Assembly (NCBI GenBank): GCA_900466475.1
Contig: UBMI01000018.1
Coordinates: forward strand, 62,001 to 126,000
Source: Hyphomicrobiales bacterium
GTDB taxonomy: Bacteria > Pseudomonadota > Alphaproteobacteria > Rhizobiales > Rhizobiaceae
Reading direction: 5' to 3'
DNA: 64,000 nt
Shown here one piece after another: positions 1-9,150 of this stretch (within the stretch, counting starts at the first letter, position 1; the number at the start of each line of letters is the position of its first letter). The notes beneath the pieces were generated by a model. The model did not search any database, was not told the DNA's origin, and worked only from the letters and a program-made list of their open reading frames with translations. Made by a program: the position numbers and the translations under genes.

Positions 1-1509
1 CGATTTCGGGCCGAAGCGCACGAGCCTGCCGCGATGCATGACCGCGACGCTGTCGGCAATGGCCCTGACGATGGCGATGTCATGGGTGATGAAGATGTAG
101 GAGAGCTTTTCCTCTTCCTGTAGACGCAGCAGCAGCTTCAGGATGCCTTCAGCCACCAGAGGATCGAGAGCCGAGGTCGGTTCGTCGCAGAGGATGAGTT
201 CCGGTTTTGCGGCGAGCGCACGCGCAATCGCCACACGCTGCTTCTGGCCGCCCGAGAGTTCTGCCGGGTAGCGGTTCAGAAAGCCGTTGCCCATCTCGAT
301 CTGGTCGAGCAATTCCTTCACACGGTCGGTCTTTAAGGCTCCCCTGAGACCGTAATAGAAGGTCAGCGGCCGGCCGATGATGTCGCGCACGGTCTGACGC
401 GGGTTCATCGCCGTGTCGGCCATCTGGTAGATGAGCTGGATGCGGCGGAGATCGTCGCGTGGCCTGCGTCGGACGTCGGGCGTCAATGGTTTGCCGGCAA
501 AAGAGATCGTCCCGGCGCTGGGTGACAAGAGCCCAGTGACGACGCGGGCGAGCGTCGATTTTCCCGAGCCCGATTCACCGACGATCGCCAATGTCTGTCC
601 CTTCGGCACATGCAGACTGACATCGTTCAGAACCTTGAAGCCGTTGGAATATTCTGCACTGACGTTTTCGATCTTCAGCAGCGCATCGGACTGGTCGACA
701 GCCTCGTCCCTGAGCGTCTGCCGGACGTTGACGAGCGCGCGAGTATAATCCTCCCGTGGCTCTTCGATGATCTGCCGTACACTGCCGTATTCCACTGTCT
801 TTCCATGGCGCAGCACCATGATGTCGTCGGAGATCTGGGCGACGACGGCGAGATCATGAGTGATGTAAAGTGCCGCCGTATGGGTTGCTTCGATCGCATG
901 CTTGATTGCAGCCAGCACGTCGATCTGGGTGGTGACGTCAAGTGCAGTCGTCGGTTCGTCGAAGACGATCAGTTCGGGGTTTGAGCAGAGCGCCATGGCC
1001 GTCATGGCGCGCTGCAGCTGGCCGCCTGAGACCTGGTGCGGGAAACGCTCGCCGAAACCTTCGGGATGGGGAAGGCCAAGCACCTGAAACAGATAGTGCG
1101 CTCTGTTCTTCGCCTCCTGCTTGCTCATGAGCCCGTGCTTGACGGAAGCCTCGATCACCTGGTCGCCGAGCCGGTGGGCAGGATTGAAGGCAGCCGCGGC
1201 CGACTGGGCGACATAGCAGACACGGGCGCCGCGGATCTGTCTGATGCCCTTCTTGCCAAGGGCAAGGATATTGTCGCCGTCGAGCCGCACCTCTCCGCCG
1301 GTGATCTCGGCACCGCCTCGGCCATAGGCAAGTGCCGATAATCCGATCGTCGACTTGCCGGCCCCGGATTCACCGATCAGCCCGAGTACCCGGCCTTTCT
1401 GCAAATCAAAGGAAACGCCGTCGACGATGGTCACGCGTTTTGGTGCTTCACCCGGCGGATAGCTGGTGGCTTCGATCTTGAGATTGCGGACGGAAAGAAG
1501 ATCAGGCAT
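1..1509 (-). CDS. Dipeptide/oligopeptide-type ABC transporter, fused dual ATPase (3' end off window)
   Basis: This is the energising subunit of a peptide/nickel-type ABC importer, with two nucleotide-binding domains in one chain (DppD-DppF or GsiA layout). The first domain shows Walker A GESGAGKS near residue 46 and signature VSGGQLQR. The second shows Walker A GESGSGKS (about 548-590), signature LSGGQKQ (about 239-268), Walker B LILCDEPTSALD and H-loop FITHD close to the left edge. Only the C-terminal tail, probably some tens of residues, is missing. The ATG at 1509 overlaps the end of the upstream permease gene by 8 bp, so the two are probably translationally coupled. As the last visible gene of the leftward carnitine-type operon, it probably powers uptake of a quaternary-amine or acylated compound; the substrate is inferred from context only. 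Confidence 0.9.
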   Translation of the reverse strand, partial: MPDLLSVRNLKIEATSYPPGEAPKRVTIVDGVSFDLQKGRVLGLIGESGAGKSTIGLSALAYGRGGAEITGGEVRLDGDNILALGKKGIRQIRGARVCYVAQSAAAAFNPAHRLGDQVIEASVKHGLMSKQEAKNRAHYLFQVLGLPHPEGFGERFPHQVSGGQLQRAMTAMALCSNPELIVFDEPTTALDVTTQIDVLAAIKHAIEATHTAALYITHDLAVVAQISDDIMVLRHGKTVEYGSVRQIIEEPREDYTRALVNVRQTLRDEAVDQSDALLKIENVSAEYSNGFKVLNDVSLHVPKGQTLAIVGESGSGKSTLARVVTGLLSPSAGTISFAGKPLTPDVRRRPRDDLRRIQLIYQMADTAMNPRQTVRDIIGRPLTFYYGLRGALKTDRVKELLDQIEMGNGFLNRYPAELSGGQKQRVAIARALAAKPELILCDEPTSALDPLVAEGILKLLLRLQEEEKLSYIFITHDIAIVRAIADSVAVMHRGRLVRFGPKS

Positions 1510-2329
1510 CGCCACGCCCTCCCTTGAGGCTCGATGTTCGTTTCAAAAGCCAGTCGACGACCAGATTGACGCAGACGGCAAGTATGGCGATCGCGCTACC
1601 GGGCACGAGGGCTGCCGAAATGCCGAAGATGATGCCGTCCTTGTTGTCCTTGACCATACCGCCCCAGTCAGCCGATGGCGGCTGGATGCCGAGGCCGAGG
1701 AAGGACAATGTCGAGAGGAACAGGATCGAGAAGGCAAACCGCAGGCCGAATTCGGCAAGCAGCGGAGTCAGGGTGTTCGGCAGGATCTCCCTGAAGATGA
1801 TCCAGAGTTTTCCTTCGCCGCGAAGTTTGGCCGCCTCGACGAATTCCATGACAGCGACATCGAGTGCCACGGCGCGGCCGAGACGATAGACGCGGGTGGA
1901 ATCGAGGATCGCCATGACGAGGATCAGCACGATGATGTTTTGTGGCAGGACGGCCAGAACCACGAGGGCGAAGATCAGTGTCGGGATCGACATCATCAGG
2001 TCGTTGAAGCGCGAGAAGACCATGTCGATCAGCCCGCGCGAGACGGCTGCCGTAAAGCTCAGGATGACGCCGAGCGAAAAGGAGATGACGGTTGCTGCAA
2101 GCGCCACGAAAAGCGTCGTACGCGCGCCGTAGATCAACCGCGAGAGGATGTCGCGGCCGAGATTGTCGAGGCCGAAGACATATTGCGCGTCCGGCATCTG
2201 CCAGACGCTGCCGACGACCTGGGTCTCGCCGTATGGCGCGATCAGGGGCGCAAAGAACGCGAAGATGAAGGCGATGGCGATGCCGATCATGCCGATCCAA
2301 GCGGTGATGGGGATATCTCTCAATCTCAT
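1502..2329 (-). CDS. ABC transporter permease, DppC/OppC family
   Basis: Inner-membrane permease of 275 residues, normal for DppC. It has an N-terminal transmembrane helix (about 10-32), a periplasmic stretch with the family-typical GLDNLGRDILSRLIYGAR, and a C-terminal block of helices. The cytoplasmic EAA-type loop is around EAAKLRGEGKLWIIFREILPN. Its ATG overlaps the TGA of the upstream DppB-like gene (ATGA, 2326-2329) and its own end overlaps the ATPase gene, a tight three-gene transporter unit. It should pair with the 2326-3333 permease to form the channel. Confidence 0.93.
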   Translation of the reverse strand: MRLRDIPITAWIGMIGIAIAFIFAFFAPLIAPYGETQVVGSVWQMPDAQYVFGLDNLGRDILSRLIYGARTTLFVALAATVISFSLGVILSFTAAVSRGLIDMVFSRFNDLMMSIPTLIFALVVLAVLPQNIIVLILVMAILDSTRVYRLGRAVALDVAVMEFVEAAKLRGEGKLWIIFREILPNTLTPLLAEFGLRFAFSILFLSTLSFLGLGIQPPSADWGGMVKDNKDGIIFGISAALVPGSAIAILAVCVNLVVDWLLKRTSSLKGGRGDA

Positions 2330-3333
2330 CTTGGATGCCTCAGCCGCGGGTTGGCAATGATGGCGAGAATGTCGGCCAGCATGTTGAGGAAGATATAGAC
2401 GGCGGCAAAGATCAGGCCGCAGGCCTGCACCACCGGCATGTCGCGCACAGTCACGGCATCGACCATGTACTGGCCCATGCCGGGATAGACGAAGACCACC
2501 TCGACGACGACCACTCCGACCACCAGATAGGCGAGGTTCAACGCTACGACATTGATGATCGGCGCAAGCGCGTTCGGTGCGGCATGCTTGACGATCGAGC
2601 GAAACGCCGAAAGGCCCTTCAGCTCTGCCGTTTCCATATAGGCCGACGACATGACCGAGAGGATTGCAGCACGCGTCATGCGCATCATGTGGGCCAGCAC
2701 GACGAGTACGAGGGTCGCCGTCGGCAGGGCGATCGCCTTCAGGCGGTCGGCAAAGCCCATGCTCTCATAGACAGTTGCGGGAAAGGTGGCGACGCCGAAC
2801 TTCACCGCGAAAAACATGATCAGCAGGTAGCCGATGAAGAACTCCGGCAACGAAATCGCAGCCAGCGAAATGATGTTGATGATCTTGTCGGGCAGGCGGC
2901 CCCGAAAATGCACCGAAACCATGCCGAGCCCGACGGCAAGCGGCACGGAGATCAGTGCGGCAAAGCCCGCCAGAAACAGTGAATTGCCGAGCCGCTTGCC
3001 GATCTGCTCGCTGACGGAGTTCTTGCTGGCCCAGGATGTGCCGAAATCGCCTTGCACGGCATTACCGAGCCACTCCACGTATCGCGTCGTCACCGGCCGG
3101 TCGAGGCCGAGATCCTTGCGGATGTTGGCAACCGCCTGCGGCGTTGCCGACTGGCCGAGATACGTCGTGGCGAAATCGCCGGGGAGAGCTTCCAGGCCGC
3201 CGAAAATCAGGATTGAGACGGCAAAGAGCAGAATGATGCTGAGCACGAAGCGCTCGAGAACAAGGGCAAGCAGCGGAAAACGCTGCCGGAACCTGAGACC
3301 GGGCAGGATATTGCCTGAGGTCGGACTGGACAT
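2326..3333 (-). CDS. ABC transporter permease, DppB/OppB family
   Basis: First permease of the peptide-type importer, 335 residues. Residues 22-48 form the first membrane helix. The family segment GLDRPVTTRYVEWLGNAVQGDFG and the later EAA-like loop (ETAELKGLSAFRSIVKHAAPN) are present, and about six helices can be counted. The start is preceded by a GAGG stretch at a suitable distance. It lies 88 bp downstream of the binding-protein gene and overlaps the DppC-like gene by 4 bp. The N-terminus carries about 20 extra residues before the first helix. Confidence 0.93.
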   Translation of the reverse strand: MSSPTSGNILPGLRFRQRFPLLALVLERFVLSIILLFAVSILIFGGLEALPGDFATTYLGQSATPQAVANIRKDLGLDRPVTTRYVEWLGNAVQGDFGTSWASKNSVSEQIGKRLGNSLFLAGFAALISVPLAVGLGMVSVHFRGRLPDKIINIISLAAISLPEFFIGYLLIMFFAVKFGVATFPATVYESMGFADRLKAIALPTATLVLVVLAHMMRMTRAAILSVMSSAYMETAELKGLSAFRSIVKHAAPNALAPIINVVALNLAYLVVGVVVVEVVFVYPGMGQYMVDAVTVRDMPVVQACGLIFAAVYIFLNMLADILAIIANPRLRHPR

Positions 3334-3421
3334 GGTGATGGCCTCGCGCTGAAACGTCAGGAGGACCGCGGGTTTTGTCCCACGGTCCCGGCTTCGGTGG
3401 AGATCGGACAGAAGACCGGCG

Positions 3422-5011
3422 TCAGGCCTCCAGCCAGACGCGGGTTGCGACGTAGCCGTTCGACATGTCGTTGCCGATGTCGTGGACGTAGCCCTTCACC
3501 TGCTTGGTGGAGGCGTTCACGAAGTCGTTGAACATCGGCAGGATGACGCCGCCTTCGTCGCGGACCATCATCGCCATGGCGCGATAGAGCTCCTTGCGCT
3601 TGGCCTCGTCGAGTTCGGAACGGGCCTGAAGCAACAGCTTGTCGAAATCCGGACGCTTGAAGCGGGTGTCGTTCCAGTCCGCCGTCGACAGATAGGCGGT
3701 GGAGTACATTTGGTCCTGTGTCGGACGACCGCCCCAATAGGAAGTCGAGAAGGGCTGGACGTTCCAGACGTTGGTCCAGTAACCGTCGCCCGGCTCGCGC
3801 TTGACCTCGATCTCGATGCCGGCCTTCTTGCAGCTTTCCTGATAAAGGACGGCAGCATCGACACCGCCGGGGAAGGCGACTTCCGAGGTGCGCAGAAGGA
3901 CCGAGCCGCTATGGCCTGATTTCTTGTAGTGGAAGGCCGCCTTGTCCGGATCATAGGTGCGCTGTTCGATGCCCTCGGGAAACAGCGCATATGTGCTGTT
4001 GATCGGGAAGTCGTTGCCGACCTTGCCGTAACCGCCGAGGATCTTCTCCACCATAGTCTCGCGGTCCATGGCGTATTTAAGCGCGAGGCGCAGGTCGTTA
4101 TTGTCGAACGGCGCCTTGTCGCAATGCATGATGAAGACATAGTGACCGCGCCCGGCAGTCGAAAGGATCTCGACATTCGGAGCACGCTTCAGGAGGTTGA
4201 CGGTCTTCGGATCGACACGGTTGATGTAATGCACCTGGCCGGACGAGAGCGCGGCGATGCGCGCTGTGGCGTCGTTCATGCCGATGATTTCGATGGAATC
4301 GACATAGCCGCGATCAGTGCGCCAGTCGTCTTTGTTCTTTTCAAAGGTGGCGCGCACGCCCGCCTCGAAGTTCGTCAACTTATAAGGCCCCGTGCCGATC
4401 GAGGCGAGCGGATCGTCCACACCGCCATTCGGCTGAATGACCAGATGATAGTCGGTCAACAGCAGCGGCATATCGGCATTGCCTTCCGAAAGCGTCAGGA
4501 CGAGGTTGCCGCCGTCCGCCTTGATTTCCTTGATCGAGCCGAGAACGCCGAGTGCGCCGGATTCCGACGCCTTGTCGGTATGACGCTTGAGTGTGGCGAC
4601 CACGTCATCGATCGTCAGTTCCTTGCCGTTGTGGAACTTGACGCCCTTGCGGATCTTGAAGGTCCAGGTTGCCGCATCCGTCGACGGTTCCCAGGATTCG
4701 GCGAGCGCCGGTACGGCGGCACCGGTGAGCGGATCGGATTCTACCAGCATGTCGCCCCAGCAGCGGCCGACGCAGAACATGAATTGCGAGAGAAATTTCG
4801 CCGGGTCCTTGGAGTCGGTTGCAGCCCCGCCCTCCAGGCCAAGCTTCAGATGACCGCCGCGTTTCGGTTCGGCGGCTTCGGCACTTTCGGTAAAGAGCTT
4901 GTCGGCAACGGCAAGTGTCAGGCCGGCTGCCATGGCGCGCCCCAGGAATTCGCGGCGGCTGAGGCCACCGGCGGTTACCCGGCTTGCGAGATATTTCGTG
5001 TAGTCGTTCAT
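3422..5011 (-). CDS. ABC transporter substrate-binding protein, SBP family 5, Tat-exported
   Basis: Periplasmic binding protein of 529 residues. The start at 5011 was chosen over a start 45 bp upstream because AAGGAG lies just before it and it puts a twin-arginine export signal (LSRREFLGRAMAAG, about residues 19-32) near the N-terminus. The mature part shows the family 5 pattern: ESWEPSTDAATWTFKIRKGVKFHNGKEL-type N-lobe, a GTGPYKL motif, and a C-terminal lobe with YRAMAMMVRDEGGVILPMF. Family members bind peptides, but rhizobial ones also bind opines, nickel chelates and small betaine-like compounds. Its place inside a carnitine-type operon makes carnitine, gamma-butyrobetaine or an acylcarnitine reasonable guesses. 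Confidence 0.9.
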   Translation of the reverse strand: MNDYTKYLASRVTAGGLSRREFLGRAMAAGLTLAVADKLFTESAEAAEPKRGGHLKLGLEGGAATDSKDPAKFLSQFMFCVGRCWGDMLVESDPLTGAAVPALAESWEPSTDAATWTFKIRKGVKFHNGKELTIDDVVATLKRHTDKASESGALGVLGSIKEIKADGGNLVLTLSEGNADMPLLLTDYHLVIQPNGGVDDPLASIGTGPYKLTNFEAGVRATFEKNKDDWRTDRGYVDSIEIIGMNDATARIAALSSGQVHYINRVDPKTVNLLKRAPNVEILSTAGRGHYVFIMHCDKAPFDNNDLRLALKYAMDRETMVEKILGGYGKVGNDFPINSTYALFPEGIEQRTYDPDKAAFHYKKSGHSGSVLLRTSEVAFPGGVDAAVLYQESCKKAGIEIEVKREPGDGYWTNVWNVQPFSTSYWGGRPTQDQMYSTAYLSTADWNDTRFKRPDFDKLLLQARSELDEAKRKELYRAMAMMVRDEGGVILPMFNDFVNASTKQVKGYVHDIGNDMSNGYVATRVWLEA

Positions 5012-5132
5012 TCCCCTTCTCCTTCTTATGGTGCGTTGACTTCGATTTTCGGGCATGATTCCCGAACGGTTTCCTCTTCCGTCCGAGGTGCCCGCACGCT
5101 TGCGGGAAGATGATGCGGTTGCCGCCGCCTTG

Positions 5133-5915
5133 TTACCGTCCTTTCCAGTCAGGGCTTCGTTTTTCGGCGAAAGCCCGTGCGCCTTCCAATTGGTCCTCGC
5201 TCGAATAAAGCCGGTCTACTGTAGCAAACTGCCGTTTGGTGATTTTGTTCATGGCAGTCTGGAAGGTGGAGCCCTCCGATTCACGCACGATTTCCTTGAT
5301 TGCCGCGTAGACGAGCGGCGGCCCGCTTTCGAGCAGGCGGGCGAGATCCCAGGCCCGCTCCATCAGCTTGTCTGCTGCCAGGATCTCGTTGACGAAACCC
5401 CAGCGATGCGCCTCCTGGACGTCAAGCCAGCGGCCGGTCAAAAGCATGTCCATGGCGATATGATAGGGGATGCGCTTCGGCAGCTTCACCGAGGCGGCAT
5501 CGGCAACCGTGCCGGAGCGGATTTCCGGAAGAGCGAAAGTTGCATGTTCTGCTGCGAGGATCAGGTCGGCGGAGAGTGCGATCTCCAGCCCGCCTCCGCA
5601 ACAGATGCCGTTGACGGCGCAGATGACAGGCTTGTTGAGATCGCGCAGCTCCTGCAGCCCGCCGAAACCGCCGACACCATAATCTCCGTCGACTGCATCG
5701 CCTGCCGCGGCGGCCTTCAGGTCCCATCCGGCACAGAAGAATTTCTCGCCTGCGCCGGAGATGATTGCCACGCGCAGCGATGGATCGTCGCGGAAATCAC
5801 GGAATATCAGTCCCATGGTGCGGCTTGTGGCAAGGTCGATGGCGTTCGCCTTCGGCCGGACGATGATGACTTCCAGCACTGCGCCGACCTGTCGGGTGCG
5901 AATGGGGTTGCTCAA
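5133..5915 (-). CDS. Enoyl-CoA hydratase/isomerase family protein, CaiD (carnitinyl-CoA dehydratase)-like
   Basis: Crotonase-fold protein of 260 residues, the length of E. coli CaiD. The oxyanion-hole segments are visible as GAGEKFFCAGWDLK (about 54-67) and NGICCGGGLEIALSADLILA (about 101-120), followed by the family FALPEIRSGTVAD stretch. CaiD interconverts crotonobetainyl-CoA and L-carnitinyl-CoA. Together with the ligase (gap 6 bp) and acyl-CoA dehydrogenase upstream, this suggests a route from gamma-butyrobetaine or D-carnitine through crotonobetainyl-CoA to L-carnitinyl-CoA. A general enoyl-CoA hydratase is the alternative. The 121-bp gap to the binding-protein gene holds small stem-loops but no clear terminator. 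Confidence 0.85.
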   Translation of the reverse strand: MSNPIRTRQVGAVLEVIIVRPKANAIDLATSRTMGLIFRDFRDDPSLRVAIISGAGEKFFCAGWDLKAAAAGDAVDGDYGVGGFGGLQELRDLNKPVICAVNGICCGGGLEIALSADLILAAEHATFALPEIRSGTVADAASVKLPKRIPYHIAMDMLLTGRWLDVQEAHRWGFVNEILAADKLMERAWDLARLLESGPPLVYAAIKEIVRESEGSTFQTAMNKITKRQFATVDRLYSSEDQLEGARAFAEKRSPDWKGR

Positions 5916-5921
5916 CCTATG

Positions 5922-7976
5922 CTACCTCCTCCGCCGGATCAGGGCATCGACTGCGGCCACGCCGTGACCTTCGGGAAGAACCATCAACGGATTAATGTCC
6001 AGTTCCTCCAGCCGTGCCGCATTCATTACGACATAATCTGCCGCCCGCGCGACAGCCGTCACTGTCGCTTCGAGGTCTCCCTTCGGGCGCCCGCGATATC
6101 CCTCGATCAGTTTTGCGATCTTCAGGCGCGAAATTGCCTCGGAAATTTCTGATCTCGTCGTCGGCAACGGCAAAATAACGGAATCCTCCAGCAATTCGAC
6201 GAAAATTCCGCCGGCGCCGAGCGTTAGCGATAATCCGAAGACCGGGTCGCGGGAAGCGCCGACGATCAGCTCGGCGACAGGCCGGTCGATCATCTTCTCG
6301 ACCAGAAAACCGTCTGTCGCAGCCATCTTTGATGCGGCTTCCGATACGGCCTTGGCATCCTTCAGGTTGAGTGCGACGGCGCCTGCTTCGGTCTTGTGCG
6401 CGACGCCAAGGGCTTTCAGGACAACAGGAAAGCCGAGCCGCTCAGCACAATCCGCCGCCTGAAGCGGTGAGCCTGCAACCCTGCCTTTGGGGGTCCGTAG
6501 GCCGGCGAGATCGAGTTCGGTCTTCGCATCGGCCTCCGTCAGCGTTTCGATTGCGCCTTCGACGGACGCCACATCGAGAAGCGGCAGGGAAGGCGGTTTG
6601 CGCCAGGCATGGCCGATGCCGGCTGCGACTTCCGCGGCAATCAGGGTTTCATCAATACCGCAGAAGGGAACGACGCCTTCGGCGATCAGTCGGTCGGCGA
6701 CAGCCTCCGGCATGTTTTCGGGCAGCGTCGCCAGGATCCCGGCAAGCGCGCCTGTCGCAGATGCCGCAGCGGTGACCGCGTCGGCCGTCGTCACCCAGTC
6801 CGCCGCCTCGCATCGATCGGCGCGGGGAAAATCGAGGACGACGAGATTGAGGTCGTAGCCACCTTCGAACATGGCGGTGAAAGCCTCTGTCTGACGCGCA
6901 CGATCGCCCCACACGAACGTGTGGTAATCGAGCGGATTGGAGAGCGTCACCATGTCGCCGAGGATGCCTCTCAGGCGCGGCAGTTGCTTTGGTTCGAGAT
7001 CTCGGAACGTGACAGCGCGTCCGATGGCAGCATCCGACATCAGCGAGGCCTCGCCACCCGAGCAGCTCATCGAAGAGATCGCGGCACCTTGCAGCGGGCC
7101 TGCGACATGCAGGAGTTTCAGCGCTTCGAGCAAAGCCGGCAGCGTTTCGACGCGGCCGAGGCCGAGGCGGGCAAGCACGGCATCGGCCACCGCATCGCCG
7201 CCGGCAAGGGATGCGGTATGGGAGAGCGTTGCCTGTCTCGCCTGATCAGACTTGCCGACTTTCAAAACAACAACGGGCTTTTTCGTCTGGCGGGCTGTGG
7301 CGGCAAGGCGTTCGAGCGCGGCTTTGTCTCCAAAGCCTTCGACATGGAGGCCAAGCGCCGTCACGCGCGAGTCGGAAAGCAGGCCACAGGCGATATCGGA
7401 CAGCGATGTTTGCGCCTGATTGCCTGATGTCACGACATAGGCGATCGGCAGGCCGCGCGCCTGCATGGTCAAGTTGAGCGCTATATTCGACGATTGGGTC
7501 AGGATCGCCACGCCGCGTTCGACGCGTGTCATGCCGTGCTGATCGGGCCAGAGAAGCGCGCCGTCGAGGCCGTTTATGAAGCCATAGCAGTTTGGTCCCA
7601 GGATCGGCATGTCACCCGCGGCACCAACCAACGCCTGTTGCAGGTCGCTGCCATCGGCAAGCTCCGCCACCGCCTCGCTGAAGCCCGAGGCATAACAGAC
7701 CGCACCGCCGGCACCCGCTGCCGACAGGCTGCGCACGATCTCGACGGTCGATATCCTGTTGACCCCGACGAAGGCCGCGTCGGGCGGCGACGGCAGGTCG
7801 GAAACGCTTCTGTAGCAGCGCCGCCCGAGGACCTCGTCGAGCGTCGGGTGCACGGGCCAGAGCTCGCCAGCAAATCCCATCTGATCGCACTGCTCGATCA
7901 CCCGACGCGCTTCACGGCCGCCGAAGACGGCGATCGTTTGCGGTCTGAACAGGCGGTCGAGCGCGCTTGCTGTCAT
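5922..7976 (-). CDS. Acetate--CoA ligase (ADP-forming)-type acyl-CoA synthetase
   Basis: Single-chain NDP-forming acyl-CoA ligase, 684 residues. The N-terminal CoA-binding Rossmann domain (about 1-130, SIAVFGG-like start, LGPNCYGFING) is followed by a succinyl-CoA-ligase-like domain. That domain carries the expected phospho-histidine in LSHTASLAGG near residue 250. The C-terminus (about 470-684) is an ATP-grasp domain with GFPVVLKALG, HKTEAGAV and ELDINPLMV. Family members activate carboxylic acids to CoA thioesters. Here the natural candidate is gamma-butyrobetaine, crotonobetaine or carnitine, to feed the neighbouring dehydrogenase and hydratase. It lies 3 bp after the acyl-CoA dehydrogenase gene and 6 bp before the hydratase gene. 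Confidence 0.85.
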   Translation of the reverse strand: MTASALDRLFRPQTIAVFGGREARRVIEQCDQMGFAGELWPVHPTLDEVLGRRCYRSVSDLPSPPDAAFVGVNRISTVEIVRSLSAAGAGGAVCYASGFSEAVAELADGSDLQQALVGAAGDMPILGPNCYGFINGLDGALLWPDQHGMTRVERGVAILTQSSNIALNLTMQARGLPIAYVVTSGNQAQTSLSDIACGLLSDSRVTALGLHVEGFGDKAALERLAATARQTKKPVVVLKVGKSDQARQATLSHTASLAGGDAVADAVLARLGLGRVETLPALLEALKLLHVAGPLQGAAISSMSCSGGEASLMSDAAIGRAVTFRDLEPKQLPRLRGILGDMVTLSNPLDYHTFVWGDRARQTEAFTAMFEGGYDLNLVVLDFPRADRCEAADWVTTADAVTAAASATGALAGILATLPENMPEAVADRLIAEGVVPFCGIDETLIAAEVAAGIGHAWRKPPSLPLLDVASVEGAIETLTEADAKTELDLAGLRTPKGRVAGSPLQAADCAERLGFPVVLKALGVAHKTEAGAVALNLKDAKAVSEAASKMAATDGFLVEKMIDRPVAELIVGASRDPVFGLSLTLGAGGIFVELLEDSVILPLPTTRSEISEAISRLKIAKLIEGYRGRPKGDLEATVTAVARAADYVVMNAARLEELDINPLMVLPEGHGVAAVDALIRRRR

Positions 7977-7979
7977 CGG

Positions 7980-9140
7980 CTATGCTCCGAGAGGCCGCAG
8001 GAGATCGCGGCTGATGATGTGGCGCTGGATTTCCGACGTGCCGTCCCAGATGCGTTCGACGCGCGCATCCCGCCAGAAGCGGGAAAGCGGCAGATCGTCC
8101 ATCAGGCCCATGCCGCCGTAGATCTGGATCGCCTCATCGGTGACGCGGGCAAGCATTTCGGAGGCGTAAAGCTTGGCCGAAGCGATTTCGCGATCGGAAG
8201 TCAGGCCTGCATCCAGCCGCCATGCCGCCGAAAGCGTCAGCCAGTCGGCTGCGTCGATCTCGGTGATCATGTCGGCAAGCTTGAAGGAAACGCCCTGGTT
8301 GGCGCCGATTGGCCTGCCGAACTGCTTGCGCTCGGCGGCATAGGACAAGGCCATGTCGAAGACGCGCCGCGCCCGGCCGACGCAGGTGGCGGCGACAGTG
8401 AGCCGCGTGCCGTAGAGCCATTGGTTGGCAAGTTCGAAACCGCGATGCACCTCGCCCAGCACTTGGGAGGCCGGAATGCGACAATCGGCAAAGCTTAAGG
8501 TGCAATTGTGATAGCCGCGATGGGAGACGGAATCGTAACCCTTGAGGATTTCGAAGCCTGGCGTGCCGCGATCGACCAGAAACGCGGTGATCTTCTTCTT
8601 GAGACCTCTCGGCGTTTCCTCCTCGCCGGTCGCGGCAAAGACGATGATGAAATCGGCGACATCGGCATGCGAGATGAAATGCTTGGTGCCATTGAGAACG
8701 AAATCGCTGCCGTTGCTGCGAGCGGTGCATTTCATGCCGCGCATGTCGGAACCGGCATCGGGCTCGGTGATCGCCAGCGCGTCGATCTTTTCTCCGCGGA
8801 CGGCAGGAAGCAAATACCGTTCACGCTGCTCGCCCTCGCAGGCCATCAGGATGCCGGAGGGACGGCCGAAAAAGACCGTCAGGGCCATGGAGCCCCGGCC
8901 GAGTTCCCGCTCGACCAGCGTGAAGGTGACATGATCGAGGCCGGCGCCGCCCGCCTCTTCGGGGAAATTGCAGGCGTAGAAGCCGAGGTCGATGCATTTG
9001 CGCCGGATCTCAGCTGCTAGATCCGGCGGAGTGAAACCCGTGCGCTCGACTTCGTTCTCATGCGGATAGATTTCGGTTTCGACGAAGCCGCGGACCGTCT
9101 TGACGATCATTTCCTGTTCTTCGCTGAGGCCGAAATCCAT
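7980..9140 (-). CDS. Acyl-CoA dehydrogenase family protein (candidate gamma-butyrobetainyl-CoA/crotonobetainyl-CoA dehydrogenase)
   Basis: FAD-dependent acyl-CoA dehydrogenase, 386 residues from the ATG at 9140, which has GGGAGAT just upstream. Family blocks are present: the N-terminal helical domain (MDFGLSEEQEMI), the FAD-binding ITEPDAGSDM signature, and the C-terminal helix bundle ending in IWDGTSEIQRHIISRDLL. The position that holds the catalytic Glu in medium-chain dehydrogenases (YEGTS) is Asp366 here (WDGTS). In context it would introduce the double bond that the CaiD-like hydratase then hydrates. It would pass electrons to ETF, which is not encoded in this window. The gap to the dehydrogenase-thioesterase gene is 10 bp. 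Confidence 0.88.
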   Translation of the reverse strand: MDFGLSEEQEMIVKTVRGFVETEIYPHENEVERTGFTPPDLAAEIRRKCIDLGFYACNFPEEAGGAGLDHVTFTLVERELGRGSMALTVFFGRPSGILMACEGEQRERYLLPAVRGEKIDALAITEPDAGSDMRGMKCTARSNGSDFVLNGTKHFISHADVADFIIVFAATGEEETPRGLKKKITAFLVDRGTPGFEILKGYDSVSHRGYHNCTLSFADCRIPASQVLGEVHRGFELANQWLYGTRLTVAATCVGRARRVFDMALSYAAERKQFGRPIGANQGVSFKLADMITEIDAADWLTLSAAWRLDAGLTSDREIASAKLYASEMLARVTDEAIQIYGGMGLMDDLPLSRFWRDARVERIWDGTSEIQRHIISRDLLRPLGA

Positions 9141-9150
9141 GTCGATCTCC

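Noticed and set aside
1466..2398. A 310-codon + strand frame opposite the DppC-like permease
   Set aside because: Same reason: charged low-complexity shadow of a well-supported gene.
5091..5106. CCCGCA-CGCT-TGCGGG hairpin between the hydratase and binding-protein genes as a terminator
   Set aside because: The stem is only 6 bp and lacks a U-run, so it is too weak to divide the operon.
3929..5113. A 394-codon + strand frame opposite the family 5 binding protein gene
   Set aside because: No recognisable domain, and it opposes a gene with a clear signal peptide and ribosome-binding site.
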